Shown: piece by piece, positions 7,538-15,187 of the stretch
Layout of the letters: each line of letters begins with the position of its first letter
Numbering within the stretch: position 1 is the stretch's first letter
Assembly (NCBI GenBank): GCA_034440115.1
Contig: JAWXBM010000150.1
Span: 1-24,892 of the forward strand
Reading direction: 5' to 3'
Source of the DNA: JAWXBM01 sp034440115
Lineage (GTDB): Bacteria; Pseudomonadota; Gammaproteobacteria; Xanthomonadales; SZUA-36
DNA: 24,892 nucleotides
The notes under the pieces: generated by a model
Told to the model about the DNA's origin: nothing
The model's database searches: none
Seen by the model: the letters and a program-made list of their open reading frames with translations, nothing else
Position numbers and translations under genes: made by a program

Positions 7538-7613
7538 CCGTCATGCCGGACTTGCCTACAGGGATGTAGGTAAGGGGCGTGAACAGGAGCGGAAGCTTTG
7601 ATCCGGCATCCAG
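7538..7613. repeat. Second REP-like copy interrupted by about 45 bp
   Basis: GTCATGCCGGACTT (from 7539) and TGATCCGGCATCCAG (to about 7613) are the two sides of the usual palindrome, but about 45 bases separate them. The inserted piece contains the hairpin CCTACA-GGGA-TGTAGG at 7555-7570, whose stem can extend past a mismatch to CTT/AAG. A short CTT is present at both borders of the insert. Confidence 0.6.
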
Positions 7614-7704
7614 CCTTTACTTTTTAAGAGCTGACTACCAGCGATTCGCATAAGGTAGGCTATTCCTGAATGGCTTGTTCGTATTCCAGGCAGGAAAGGA
7701 GACC

Positions 7705-8898
7705 ATGATTCCAGAACAATCCAATATCGTTGTTTCGCTTTTCCTGATCTTCACAGGTGCTGCTGTGGTGACGACCCTGGCGCTGTATGCGCGCCAGGCC
7801 ATGATCGTTGGCTACATTCTGCTGGGTATGGCGCTCGGCCCCTGAGGCTTGTCCTGGGTAGCCGACCCTGGGCTGATTGCGGACATTGCTGAGGTCGGCA
7901 TTATCTTCCTGTTGTTCCTGCTGGGCCTGGACCTGACCCCACAAAAACTGGGTTTGCTGTTTCGCCAAACCACGCTGGTTACATTCATCACCTCACTGAT
8001 CTTCTGCCTGGCCGGCTGGGGAATTTGCCAAGGGCTTTGGCTTTACTCCGGCCGAAAGCATGCTGGTGGGCGTATCCGCCATGTTTTCCAGCACCATCAT
8101 CGGCATCAAGCTTTTGCCAACAACGGTTTTGCATCACAAGCACACCGGCGAGGTGATCATCAGCGTCTTGCTGTTGCAGGACTTTATCGCCATCCTGGTG
8201 ATGCTGGTGTTGCAGGGCATGCAATTGGCCGGCGTTGAATTGATCAATGTAGTACTCAAGGACATCAGCCTGTTGTTGCTGGCCTTACCCGCGCTGGTTG
8301 CCGTGACCTGGGTGCTGGAACGCTATTGTGCTACTGGCTTTGTTCCGCCGTTTCGACCGGGTGCAGGAATACGTTTTTCTGCTCACCATCGCCTGGTGTT
8401 TGGGCATTGCACAGTTGGCGCACGCGGTAGGTTTGTCCTATGAAATCGGTGCCTTTATTGCTGGCATCGTAGTGGCCACCAATCCCATCGCCCAGTTCAT
8501 CGCCATCAGCCTCAAACCCTTGCGGGATTTCTATTTGGTGCTGTTCTTCTTTGCCTTGGGTGCCAGCCTGGACCTGGATGTGGTTTCGACCGTGCTGTTG
8601 CCCGCCTTTGCGCTGGGGCTGGCCATGCTGGTGCTCAAACCCATCGCGTTTCGCTACACTTTGAGTGGCTTGATTGATACCAAACCGCTGGCCTGGGAGA
8701 CACGGCTTCCGGCTGGGCCAGTTGAGTGAATTCTCCCTGCTGATTACTTTCCTGGCTTTGCAAAGTCCGTTTATCGGCAAGGAAGCCGTGTTCATGATCC
8801 AGTTGGCAACGGTGATTACCTTCATCGGTTCATCCAGCCTGGTGGTGCTGAATTTCCCTACCCCGATGGCCGCCTCGGACCGCTTGCGGCGGGACTGA
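7705..8898 (+). pseudogene. Decayed CPA2-type monovalent cation:proton antiporter
   Basis: Read across frames this is a KefB/CPA2-like sodium/proton exchanger domain of about 395 residues. The ATG at 7705 follows a strong AGGAAAGGAG site. Pieces in order: VGYILLGMALGP, an in-frame TGA at 7843-7845, EVGIIFLLFLLGLDLTPQKL, a +1 shift in a G-run near 8032-8034, GVSAMFSSTIIGIKLLPTT and SVLLLQDFIAILVM, a second +1 shift near 8327, LSYEIGAFIAGIVVATNP and FFFALGASLDLD, a third +1 shift near 8700, then LGQLSEFSLLITFLALQ and the stop at 8896-8898. No C-terminal RCK/TrkA-N domain follows. One nonsense codon plus three one-base gains argue for a dead gene. Homopolymer sequencing error could explain some shifts but not the TGA. 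REP-like repeats lie on both sides. Confidence 0.85.
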
Positions 8899-8927
8899 AT
8901 GTATTTCGTCACCCAAGCCACTTGGCC

Positions 8928-9081
8928 CGTCATCCCAAACTTGACCTTACTCAACGTCATCCCGGACTTGATCCGGGATCCATTGGGGACAGCTTGTATG
9001 GATCCCGGCTCGGAGGCCGGGATGACGAAGTAAATACGTCACCCCAAACTTGACCTTACTCAGCGTCATCCCGAGAAGACG
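8928..9081. repeat. REP-like element with flanking 27-bp units
   Basis: A core palindromic element at 8955-9027 (CGTCATCCCGG ... CCGGGATGACG) is preceded by a 27-bp unit at 8928-8954. It is followed by another at 9037-9063 and a partial CGTCATCCCG copy from 9064. The 27-bp units share the ending TGACCTTACTCA with those at 7317-7397, linking the two loci. The block fills the gap between the antiporter remnant and the 3' end of gfa. Confidence 0.8.
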
Positions 9082-9091
9082 ATTAGAAGGT

Positions 9092-9661
9092 TCAGGCCGC
9101 TTTCGACTTCGCAATATGCGCTGCAATCGCATCCATCAGCAGGGGCGACAGGCAGTCATACGGTTCCAGACCCAGCTTGCGCAAACGGTTGCGCACCTTG
9201 GTCATGTCTTTGGATTCAAATCCGGCTTCAATAATGGATGAAACGAATGCCGCAAACTGCGGTGGCGACCAACCTTCTTCGGCCGATAACTCCGTATGCA
9301 CAAAATCCAAACCATAAAACGGATGATCTTTGTTTTCGATTCGACCGTACATGTGCACATCGCATTTCTTGCAGGCATGACGCTGGATCGGTGCTTTCTT
9401 GTTAACCACTTTAAGCTTGTTCTCGTTGGCCGTTACCTTGAGCTTGTCACGCGAAACCACAGCAACCTGCGAAAACAGAGCCCCTTCTGGCTTCCAGCAC
9501 TTGCTGCAACCGCACACATGGTTGTGAGCCGTTTGCGAACCGAGCGTGACTTCGACCTTATCGCTGGCACACTTGCAATGCAAAACGCCGCCTTTGAAAT
9601 TCCGTTTGGCGGGTTTAATGCCTTTGTCGACTGCTGGATGAATTGAAAATGCACTGGTCAT
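9092..9661 (-). CDS. gfa: S-(hydroxymethyl)glutathione synthase / glutathione-dependent formaldehyde-activating enzyme
   Basis: Cytoplasmic zinc protein of the GFA family, reported to speed the condensation of formaldehyde with glutathione, the first step of glutathione-dependent formaldehyde removal. The 189-residue length matches the Paracoccus-type Gfa. Zinc-binding cysteines are visible as HCKC (Cys29, Cys31), CGCSKC (Cys50, 52, 55) and CKKC (Cys97, 100). The C-terminal region with GWSPPQFAAFV and LGLEPYDCLSPLLMDAIAAH is also family-typical. I chose the ATG at 9661 because GGAGGG stands just before it; the longer reading to 9697 lacks this. No formaldehyde dehydrogenase (adhC/frmA) is in the window, so the pathway partner must lie elsewhere. 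Confidence 0.92.
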   Translation of the reverse strand: MTSAFSIHPAVDKGIKPAKRNFKGGVLHCKCASDKVEVTLGSQTAHNHVCGCSKCWKPEGALFSQVAVVSRDKLKVTANENKLKVVNKKAPIQRHACKKCDVHMYGRIENKDHPFYGLDFVHTELSAEEGWSPPQFAAFVSSIIEAGFESKDMTKVRNRLRKLGLEPYDCLSPLLMDAIAAHIAKSKAA

Positions 9662-9803
9662 ATTAGTCCCTCCGGACACGGTGATTGGGAGAAGCACGAG
9701 TCACCAGTATGAGCCTGTCAGCCCTCAAACGGCAAGGTGACATTGCATTCAAGATACCGTCGCAGGCTGGTTGCTCCCCGGGCAGTAAAGGCAATCGACC
9801 GGT

Positions 9804-10913
9804 TTAACGCTTGTCGAATGGAATGCGGATACTGATGGTCAAACCATGTGGTTCGGTTTTACTCAGGCGGAAACCGTGCTGGTGGCCGTAAAGTTCGGCC
9901 AGCCGCTCGCGGGTATTGCGCAGGCCCACGCCCTTGGCATCCGGAATGTTGCCTTGTTCCAGGCTGCAGCCCGGGCCATCGTCGCTGAGTTGTATGAGCA
10001 AATCACCGGCAAATACCTTGGCTGCGATGCGCAGCGTGCCACCTTCTTCTGAACGGGCGATGCCGTACTTGATGGCATTCTCGATCAAAGGTTGCAGCAA
10101 CAGGCTCGGAATCATGGCCTGTTCGGCTTCAGCGGAAATATCCAGCTCCAGATTGAGCCGTTCTTCAAAACGGACTTTCTCGATATCCAGGTAAAGCTGC
10201 AGTGCAGCGAGTTCCTGCTGCAGGGTGATTTTCTGCATGGGGTCATTGTCCAGCGAGTAGCGCAAAAAACTGGACAATCGCGTGATCATGCGATTGGCCA
10301 GCGCGTTGTCTTTTTCAAGGATCAGTGTTGAGATGGCATTCAAGGTGTTGAACAGGAAATGCGGATTGAGCTGATAACGCAGCATTTTGAGCTGCGCCTC
10401 ATGGGCCATGGCTGCAGACTTCAAAGCGCTTTCGCGCATGTCCTGGAACACCCGATAATACTTGAGGGCGAAGTACAGCGAGCTCCAGGCCAGCATCACC
10501 GTCCAACTGGACACATTGCTTTCGACAAACGAAACCTTCTCATAGATTTCGGCGGCTGCGCCCATTTTGGCGTACCACTCTTCCATCTCTTGGGCTTTTT
10601 CTATCCAGCCGGTATAGAGATAGCCACGGGCGGATATCCAGACATAACCAGCCAACGCACTGCCACCGAAAAATGCCAGTGCCTGTAACCAGATGGCCCG
10701 ATGCCATAGCAGCTTATAAAGCAGCCTCAGACCCAAAGTCAGAATGATGCCAATGAAAGTAATTACCGAGACATACAGCTCATATTCCGGAGCGACTTCA
10801 CCCAATGATGCCCGGGTTGCCCAATACTTGACGATGAAGCCCCAAAAACCCCAGCCACCCAGTTGCAACACCCAGAACAGGTGCCGCGGATTGACCAACC
10901 ATTTTCTAAACAT
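9804..10913 (-). CDS. LytS/YehU-type sensor histidine kinase (His_kinase PF06580)
   Basis: Inner-membrane sensor kinase of the LytS/AlgZ/YehU class. The N-terminal half has about four hydrophobic segments (roughly residues 12-30, 48-68, 75-93 and 133-152) with a periplasmic-size loop of about 40 residues between the last two. The kinase core then follows: QLNPHFLFNTLNAIS with phospho-acceptor His185, LLLQPLIENAIKYG (N box, about 271-284), DDGPG (about 311-315) and GVGLRNTRERL (about 328-338). These kinases normally pair with a LytTR-domain response regulator, but no such gene is adjacent on either side: gfa is downstream and mazF upstream. The ATG at 10913 is the first plausible start, with only a weak ribosome-binding site. 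The signal sensed is unknown. Confidence 0.9.
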   Translation of the reverse strand: MFRKWLVNPRHLFWVLQLGGWGFWGFIVKYWATRASLGEVAPEYELYVSVITFIGIILTLGLRLLYKLLWHRAIWLQALAFFGGSALAGYVWISARGYLYTGWIEKAQEMEEWYAKMGAAAEIYEKVSFVESNVSSWTVMLAWSSLYFALKYYRVFQDMRESALKSAAMAHEAQLKMLRYQLNPHFLFNTLNAISTLILEKDNALANRMITRLSSFLRYSLDNDPMQKITLQQELAALQLYLDIEKVRFEERLNLELDISAEAEQAMIPSLLLQPLIENAIKYGIARSEEGGTLRIAAKVFAGDLLIQLSDDGPGCSLEQGNIPDAKGVGLRNTRERLAELYGHQHGFRLSKTEPHGLTISIRIPFDKR

Positions 10914-11175
10914 GATACGGACATTTTACCCGTAAAGGTCGGCACAGGAACTGCGGTTCGTCGTGGCAGAGTGACGGCTCAACCGATTCTGTCTTCGTTT
11001 TACCGACGCCTGCGGTGATCTGCCGCATGCACTGCCTGCCAGTTGCGCTAAGCCCATAGAATTACGCAGAAAACGGTAGAACCGCCTGGTGCTGACAGAA
11101 TGTAAAATCCGGCAGGATGGAAAGCGACAAAACAGCTACTTCAGCAGGCAAAGACATGCTCGCTTCGATCCGCTT
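10914..11175. other. Intergenic stretch without recognised gene
   Basis: The 262 bases between the kinase start and the mazF stop hold no convincing ORF. A short TGCGG/CCGCA inverted repeat lies near 11008-11026. The kinase promoter should be here, but no clear -35/-10 pair was found. Confidence 0.4.
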
Positions 11176-11484
11176 TCAAAGAAACATTTCAATAATCTGG
11201 TCATGCCACTTTTCCAGAGGAATGGTGCCCATTTTCTCACCCAGGCGTTGCTTGTCGACGGCACGAAGTTGGTCCAGCAAGATAAGTGCATCCTTTCCCT
11301 TGAAACGCACTGGGGGTCGGCATCCGAGAGGCTGCCCTTTGCTGGTCAACGGCGCAACGATGATTCGCGGAAGGATTTTATTCATATCATCAGGTGAAAC
11401 CACCAGGCCTGGTCTCGTTTTCTTGATTTCACTCCCCTTTGCTGGATCGAGGTAAACCCAGTAGACCTCACCCCTTTTCACCAT
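11176..11484 (-). CDS. mazF: MazF/PemK-family endoribonuclease toxin
   Basis: Toxin of a type II toxin-antitoxin pair; MazF/PemK proteins cleave mRNA at short sequence motifs and stop growth when the antitoxin is lost. The 102-residue protein opens with VKRGEVYWVYLDP and GSEIKKTRPGLVVSPD, the conserved first strands with the loop Arg, followed by RIIVAPLTSKG, VRFKGKDALILLDQLRAVDK and a closing helix. GAGG sits seven bases before the ATG at 11484, which decides this start over a TTG at 11490. The gene overlaps the antitoxin by seven bases, so the two are translationally coupled. It seems intact. MazF and PemK cannot be separated by eye, and the cleavage motif is unknown. Confidence 0.92.
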   Translation of the reverse strand: MVKRGEVYWVYLDPAKGSEIKKTRPGLVVSPDDMNKILPRIIVAPLTSKGQPLGCRPPVRFKGKDALILLDQLRAVDKQRLGEKMGTIPLEKWHDQIIEMFL

Positions 11485-11717
11485 TTCCAATCCTCGGTTT
11501 CGAGCTCGGTCTCCTGAATTTCACCCCACACACTCTCATCCTCATTTGTTTGATAAGTTTCAAACCAACCAGTGCGGGGTTTGTGCATCGGCTCAATTAC
11601 AATTCGGTTACCATCGAGACTCAGCTCTATTTCTTGCCCGATTCCACAGGCTTTCAGAAACGAAGCAGGAATCAATACTCCGCGAGAATTGCCGATTTTT
11701 CGTATGCTGCTTTTCAT
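11478..11717 (-). CDS. mazE: MazE-type antitoxin, AbrB/SpoVT fold
   Basis: Antitoxin partner of the overlapping mazF. The 79-residue protein has an N-terminal AbrB/MazE DNA-binding swapped-hairpin domain (IRKIGNSRGVLIPASFL, then GIGQEIELSLDGNRIVIEP). An acidic, disordered-looking C-terminal tail is rich in Glu and Trp and should wrap the toxin. The start at 11717 (MKSSIRKIG) fits family N-termini; the extended reading to 11762 would run through the operator palindrome. It is the first gene of the operon and lies 75 bases after the end of the same-strand methyltransferase gene. MazE-MazF complexes usually repress their own promoter. Confidence 0.9.
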   Translation of the reverse strand: MKSSIRKIGNSRGVLIPASFLKACGIGQEIELSLDGNRIVIEPMHKPRTGWFETYQTNEDESVWGEIQETELETEDWKW

Positions 11718-11734
11718 GGGTTTAGGTCCAAAAA

Positions 11735-11751
11735 TAATAACAATGTTATTA
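11735..11751. promoter_or_regulatory. Palindromic operator candidate for mazEF
   Basis: TAATAAC-ATT-GTTATTA on the minus strand is a perfect 7+3+7 palindrome, 17 bases upstream of the mazE start. A possible promoter, TTGTGA and TAACAT with a 17-base gap, puts its -10 inside the palindrome. This is the usual layout for autorepression by an antitoxin or its complex with toxin. Confidence 0.6.
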
Positions 11752-11791
11752 CCTAACTCCAAATATCACAAGTAAACCAGAAATATGCCGG

Positions 11792-12661
11792 CTAGGGCTT
11801 GCGGAACTTAAGAGTCATGCGGTTGGATTCACCAATCGCGCGCATGGCATCGGCGGTTTCCTCGCTATCGTCTTCAATTGACAAGGTAGGTGGCAAACGC
11901 CACACCGCATCCTTGTCACCGGGCTGGTCCTTGGGGTTTTCATTGACGGTCGATTCGCCCACCAGTTCAAATCCCGCGTTTTCCATAAAGGCAATCACGG
12001 CGCTTTTTTTCAGATAGCCATGTGAGCCATTTGCCCAGTCATCGGACTTGTCCTCTGCTGCCTGATGCTGCACCACACCGACTATGCCGCCCGGTTTGAG
12101 CATATCAAATGCGTCCTGCAAAGCCTTGGTCAGGAATCCGCCCTGGTTTTCAAAACGGTTGAGGTTATGCAGTGCACGAACAAACAGCACTGCATCAGCC
12201 GTACCTTTCATAGTGTCGGGCAACGAGCCGAATACAAACGCGGACACTGAAGCTCCGTCCGCACCGCGCCAGCCTTCGGCTTCTGCAGTCCAGTCACTGA
12301 CCCAGCTCTTTTTACTTTCCAGGATTTCATCAGAAAAGAAACCGAACAAAGGGTACATATCCAGCGAATAATCCACCCCAATCAAGGTTCCTTCTGCGCC
12401 CAGGTAAGGGATCAGGATTTTGCTGTACCAGCCGCCCCCCGGCAGTGCTTCCACCACCGTCATACCGGGCTCAACTCCAAAAAAACCCAGGGTTTCGGCT
12501 GGATGGCGCCAGACATAACGTGTTTGCACGGCTTCTGGCTGGCCAGCCAGCACAGCGGTTAATTTTGCCGAATCAGCCAGAACCATGGGCGCTGTCAGTA
12601 ACAGGGTGGAAGCCAGGGCCAAAAGCGGCAATCCAGGTAAAGTCCGTAATTTACGCATCAT
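11792..12661 (-). CDS. Exported class I SAM-dependent methyltransferase-fold protein (COG4798-like)
   Basis: Predicted methyltransferase fold carrying a secretion signal. From the ATG at 12661 (GAGGAT just upstream) the protein starts MMRKLRTLPG, then hydrophobic LPLLALASTLLL and a cleavage site near LA-DS (about residue 29). The Rossmann motif I is visible as VVEALPGGGWYSKIL (about 70-84), followed by GTLIGVDYS (acidic end of strand two) and LKPGGIVGVVQH (post-motif). The 289-residue size fits the family. These proteins recur in proteobacteria, but their substrate is unknown. SAM is not expected in the periplasm, so either the signal acts as a membrane anchor or the fold serves another job. 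It is divergent from the YugP-like gene. Confidence 0.82.
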   Translation of the reverse strand: MMRKLRTLPGLPLLALASTLLLTAPMVLADSAKLTAVLAGQPEAVQTRYVWRHPAETLGFFGVEPGMTVVEALPGGGWYSKILIPYLGAEGTLIGVDYSLDMYPLFGFFSDEILESKKSWVSDWTAEAEGWRGADGASVSAFVFGSLPDTMKGTADAVLFVRALHNLNRFENQGGFLTKALQDAFDMLKPGGIVGVVQHQAAEDKSDDWANGSHGYLKKSAVIAFMENAGFELVGESTVNENPKDQPGDKDAVWRLPPTLSIEDDSEETADAMRAIGESNRMTLKFRKP

Positions 12662-12762
12662 GGGTATCCTCATTGCGGTTATGACTCGAAAAGCGGAATC
12701 AGGCACCCTATATTAATAGCAGATTCAGCTCATTTATTCAGAAAGGCACCCATAATTACCTG

Positions 12763-13446
12763 ATGCATCTCCTGATTCTCATACTTATTTTGCTGGTTAT
12801 TCTGCTTGGCCCGGGTATTTGGGTACAGCGGGTCATCAAGCGCTATCAACAACCGGCTGATCGTTATGATGAAAGTGGCGCCGAATTAACCCGCAGGTTG
12901 CTGGATCGCTACGGCATGGAGCAGGTCAGCGTAGAACGCACGGAGAAAGGCGACCACTATGACCCCATCGCCAAAGCCGTGCGCCTGACCTTGCCTCATC
13001 ATGACGGCAAGTCACTGGCGGCGTTGGTCATCGCTGCCCACGAAACTGGCCATGCATTGCAGGACGCCACCGCATATCCACCGTTGCATTTACGCAGCCG
13101 GTTGGTGCGCTGGGTGGGTCCGGTAGAGAAAATCGGCGCCGGCCTGTTGATGGCCACACCCTTGATCATGGGCATTACACGACTGCCCTGGGCTGGCGTT
13201 CTGATGCTAGTGGGTGGTGTTTTGACGCTGGGCTCTGCAGTGCTAATCCACCTGATGACGTTACCCACCGAACTTGATGCCAGCTTCAAACGCGCCTTAC
13301 CCATGCTGGACGAACAAAAGGTGTTGTTTGAAGGTGATGAGCAGCATGCGCGAAAACTGTTACGCGCAGCGGCCATGACCTATGTGGCTGCCTCCATGAT
13401 GAGTCTGCTGAACATCGCCCGTTGGTGGGCCATTTTGCGGCGGTGA
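12763..13446 (+). CDS. Membrane zinc metallopeptidase, YugP family (Zn_peptidase_2)
   Basis: Predicted membrane-embedded neutral zinc protease of the PF04298/YugP type. Features in order: an N-terminal helix (residues 2-20), a soluble segment with family-typical DRYDESGAELTRRLLDRYG, the HExxH zinc site as HETGH at 93-97, two hydrophobic segments (about 125-142 and 143-165), TLPTELDAS with a probable third ligand Glu near 170, and a C-terminal hydrophobic segment. The 227-residue length matches the family. The physiological substrate is unknown; a housekeeping membrane role is often assumed. The gene is transcribed divergently from the methyltransferase with about 100 bp between starts. Its ribosome-binding site is weak. 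Confidence 0.88.
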   Translation: MHLLILILILLVILLGPGIWVQRVIKRYQQPADRYDESGAELTRRLLDRYGMEQVSVERTEKGDHYDPIAKAVRLTLPHHDGKSLAALVIAAHETGHALQDATAYPPLHLRSRLVRWVGPVEKIGAGLLMATPLIMGITRLPWAGVLMLVGGVLTLGSAVLIHLMTLPTELDASFKRALPMLDEQKVLFEGDEQHARKLLRAAAMTYVAASMMSLLNIARWWAILRR

Positions 13447-13459
13447 GTGACGCAAGGTC

Positions 13460-13474
13460 GCGAGCATGGCTCGC
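13460..13474. repeat. REP-type hairpin between convergent genes
   Basis: GCGAGC-ATG-GCTCGC forms a compact stem, flanked by TC on the left and TCCTAC on the right. On the minus strand this reads GTAGGAGCGAGCCATGCTCG, close to the REP sequence abundant in Pseudomonas genomes. It sits between the convergent protease and sugar-dehydrogenase genes and may act as a terminator or mRNA stabiliser. It is a different family from the CGTCATCCCGG elements. Confidence 0.6.
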
Positions 13475-13476
13475 TC

Positions 13477-14637
13477 CTACTTGCTAACGCGGATCAATTC
13501 ACCCGGTGTGCCATTGGTCAGAATATAAATCGTACCATCAGGCCCCACCCGCACATCCCGAATGCGCGCACCCAACTCACTGAACAGCGTTTCTTCACTG
13601 CCGATTTTGCCAGCTGAAACATCCAGGCGACGAACTTCCTGGTTGACCAAAGCGCCGACGAATAAATCGCCCGACCAGTCTGGAAACATTTCGCCTTCAT
13701 AGACGGCCAATCCGGATGGTGCTATGGAAGGCACCCAATAGTGCTCGGGCTGGGCCATCCCTGGCCAACTGGTATGGGGTGAAATGATCGCGCCACTGTA
13801 ATCCAGCCCAAAGGTGATGGCCGGCCAACCGTAGTTCACACCGGCTTCGATACGATTCACTTCATCGCCCCCTTTAGGGCCGTGTTCATGCAACCAGATG
13901 GTGCCGTCATTGGCCACTGCCAGTCCCTGCGGATTGCGATGGCCGTAGCTGTAAACATAAGGCGCCTCGGGGAATGGATTGCCTGCTGCAGGCTGACCGG
14001 AGTCCGTCATCCGTAAAACCTTTCCCAGTTGACTGGCCAAATCTTGTGCTGCTTCGCGATAGTTGAAACCATCACCGGTAGTCAGCAACAAGCTTCCATC
14101 AGGCAGGAAGGCCATGCGCCCACCATAGTGGACTGGTGTGTCTTTCCGGGTTTGCACACGAAAGATCACTTTCAAGTCTTCGAGCCAGTTTCCAGCCAGC
14201 CTGCCACGGGCAATGGCCGTGCCATTGTCCCTGGAGAAACCGTCCGCGTATGACAGGTAAACCAATCGATTGGATTCGAACTCAGGATGCAACACCACAT
14301 CAAACAGGCCGCCCTGCCCAGCGACATAAACCCGCGGCACGCCGGCCAGGGGTTCACTGACCTGCCCCGTCGATGAGACATGCCGAAGCTGCCCCGTTAA
14401 TTCCGTCACCAGGAAATCGCCATCTGGCAAAATTGCCACGCTCCAGGGTTGTTCCAGATCGGTGGCCACGGTTTGCAGCTGGTAGGGCACCTCGGCATGA
14501 GAACTGCTGACCAGCAGCATCAGCGCAATGGCGGCCACACAATCAAATAGTCGCAAAGCGGGAATGCCTGTTTGTCTACGTGCATTAATCACACATGTGG
14601 TCAGTTCCCTGCAAGACGAGTTGGCGTTTTCGTTCAT
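13477..14637 (-). CDS. PQQ-dependent aldose sugar dehydrogenase, YliI/Asd type
   Basis: Periplasmic soluble sugar dehydrogenase of the GSDH beta-propeller family (PF07995), which oxidises aldoses with PQQ. Visible landmarks: QPWSVAILPDGDFLVTE, HYGGRMAFLPDGSLLLTTGD, YGHRNPQGLA, HEHGPKGGDE, VNYGWPAITFG, APSGLAVY, and RIRDVRVGPDGTIYILTN near the end. A signal peptide ends near SSHA-EV. The frame stays open far upstream (to 15405), but that part is antisense to the next two genes and is rejected. The start is uncertain: ATG at 14637 or 14652, or a GTG at 14592 that gives a shorter, more normal signal peptide behind AGGGAA. No pqq synthesis genes are in the window. Confidence 0.88.
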   Translation of the reverse strand: MNENANSSCRELTTCVINARRQTGIPALRLFDCVAAIALMLLVSSSHAEVPYQLQTVATDLEQPWSVAILPDGDFLVTELTGQLRHVSSTGQVSEPLAGVPRVYVAGQGGLFDVVLHPEFESNRLVYLSYADGFSRDNGTAIARGRLAGNWLEDLKVIFRVQTRKDTPVHYGGRMAFLPDGSLLLTTGDGFNYREAAQDLASQLGKVLRMTDSGQPAAGNPFPEAPYVYSYGHRNPQGLAVANDGTIWLHEHGPKGGDEVNRIEAGVNYGWPAITFGLDYSGAIISPHTSWPGMAQPEHYWVPSIAPSGLAVYEGEMFPDWSGDLFVGALVNQEVRRLDVSAGKIGSEETLFSELGARIRDVRVGPDGTIYILTNGTPGELIRVSK

Positions 14638-14721
14638 ATCAGTCTGACGCATCGGTATTGCCCCATTGGAGTGCTGTGATAGCCTAGCTGGCAAAGCTGG
14701 CCAGAGAAAGAATAACCGATC

Positions 14722-15174
14722 ATGCAGCGCTGGATAAAAACTTCGTTGGCCTGGACCGCAGCCTGGGCTCTGGCCGTGTTGCTGACTTATTCGCTGGCGA
14801 CCCTGTTCGCCACACTGTCCGTAATCAGCCACCTGCTTGATATGGGCATCCCGCTTAGCCTGGGAGAAAGGCTGCGAATGAGCGTCAAAGACCAGTTGGG
14901 TATGACCGGCCTGTTTCTGGCGCTGATCGCTGTAGGCATGTTGATAGCCATGCTGGTTGCGGGTTGGCTGGGGCGTCACCACCCGCAACGGCGCACCATT
15001 CTGTTTGTGCTCGCTGGCGCAGTCGCCGTGCTCAGCATCCATCTGGCGCTGAATTGGTCTTTCGATATCACCCTGGTGGCGGTGGCGCGCAGTCCTCTGG
15101 GGTTGTTGTCCCAGGCCTTGGCCGGTGCAGCGGGTGGCTATTTGTTTACCCGACTGAAACAAGCCCCGACTTAG
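14722..15174 (+). CDS. Small hydrophobic membrane protein of unknown function
   Basis: 150-residue protein not recognised as a named family. It has about four hydrophobic segments (roughly 8-32, 58-80, 90-112 and 125-145) with basic loops such as GRHHPQRR, consistent with a four-helix inner-membrane protein. It is divergent from the sugar dehydrogenase and ends 13 bases before the LysE-type gene on the same strand, so the two are probably co-transcribed. Coding nature is supported by the spacing, the regular helix pattern and a stop codon that meets the next gene. Function is unknown. Confidence 0.7.
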   Translation: MQRWIKTSLAWTAAWALAVLLTYSLATLFATLSVISHLLDMGIPLSLGERLRMSVKDQLGMTGLFLALIAVGMLIAMLVAGWLGRHHPQRRTILFVLAGAVAVLSIHLALNWSFDITLVAVARSPLGLLSQALAGAAGGYLFTRLKQAPT

Positions 15175-15187
15175 TAAGCTAACTACC

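Noticed and set aside
7843..7845. Recoding of TGA as selenocysteine or tryptophan in the antiporter
   Set aside because: Three additional frameshifts show gene decay, no SECIS-like hairpin follows, and TGA is used as an ordinary stop by intact genes here.
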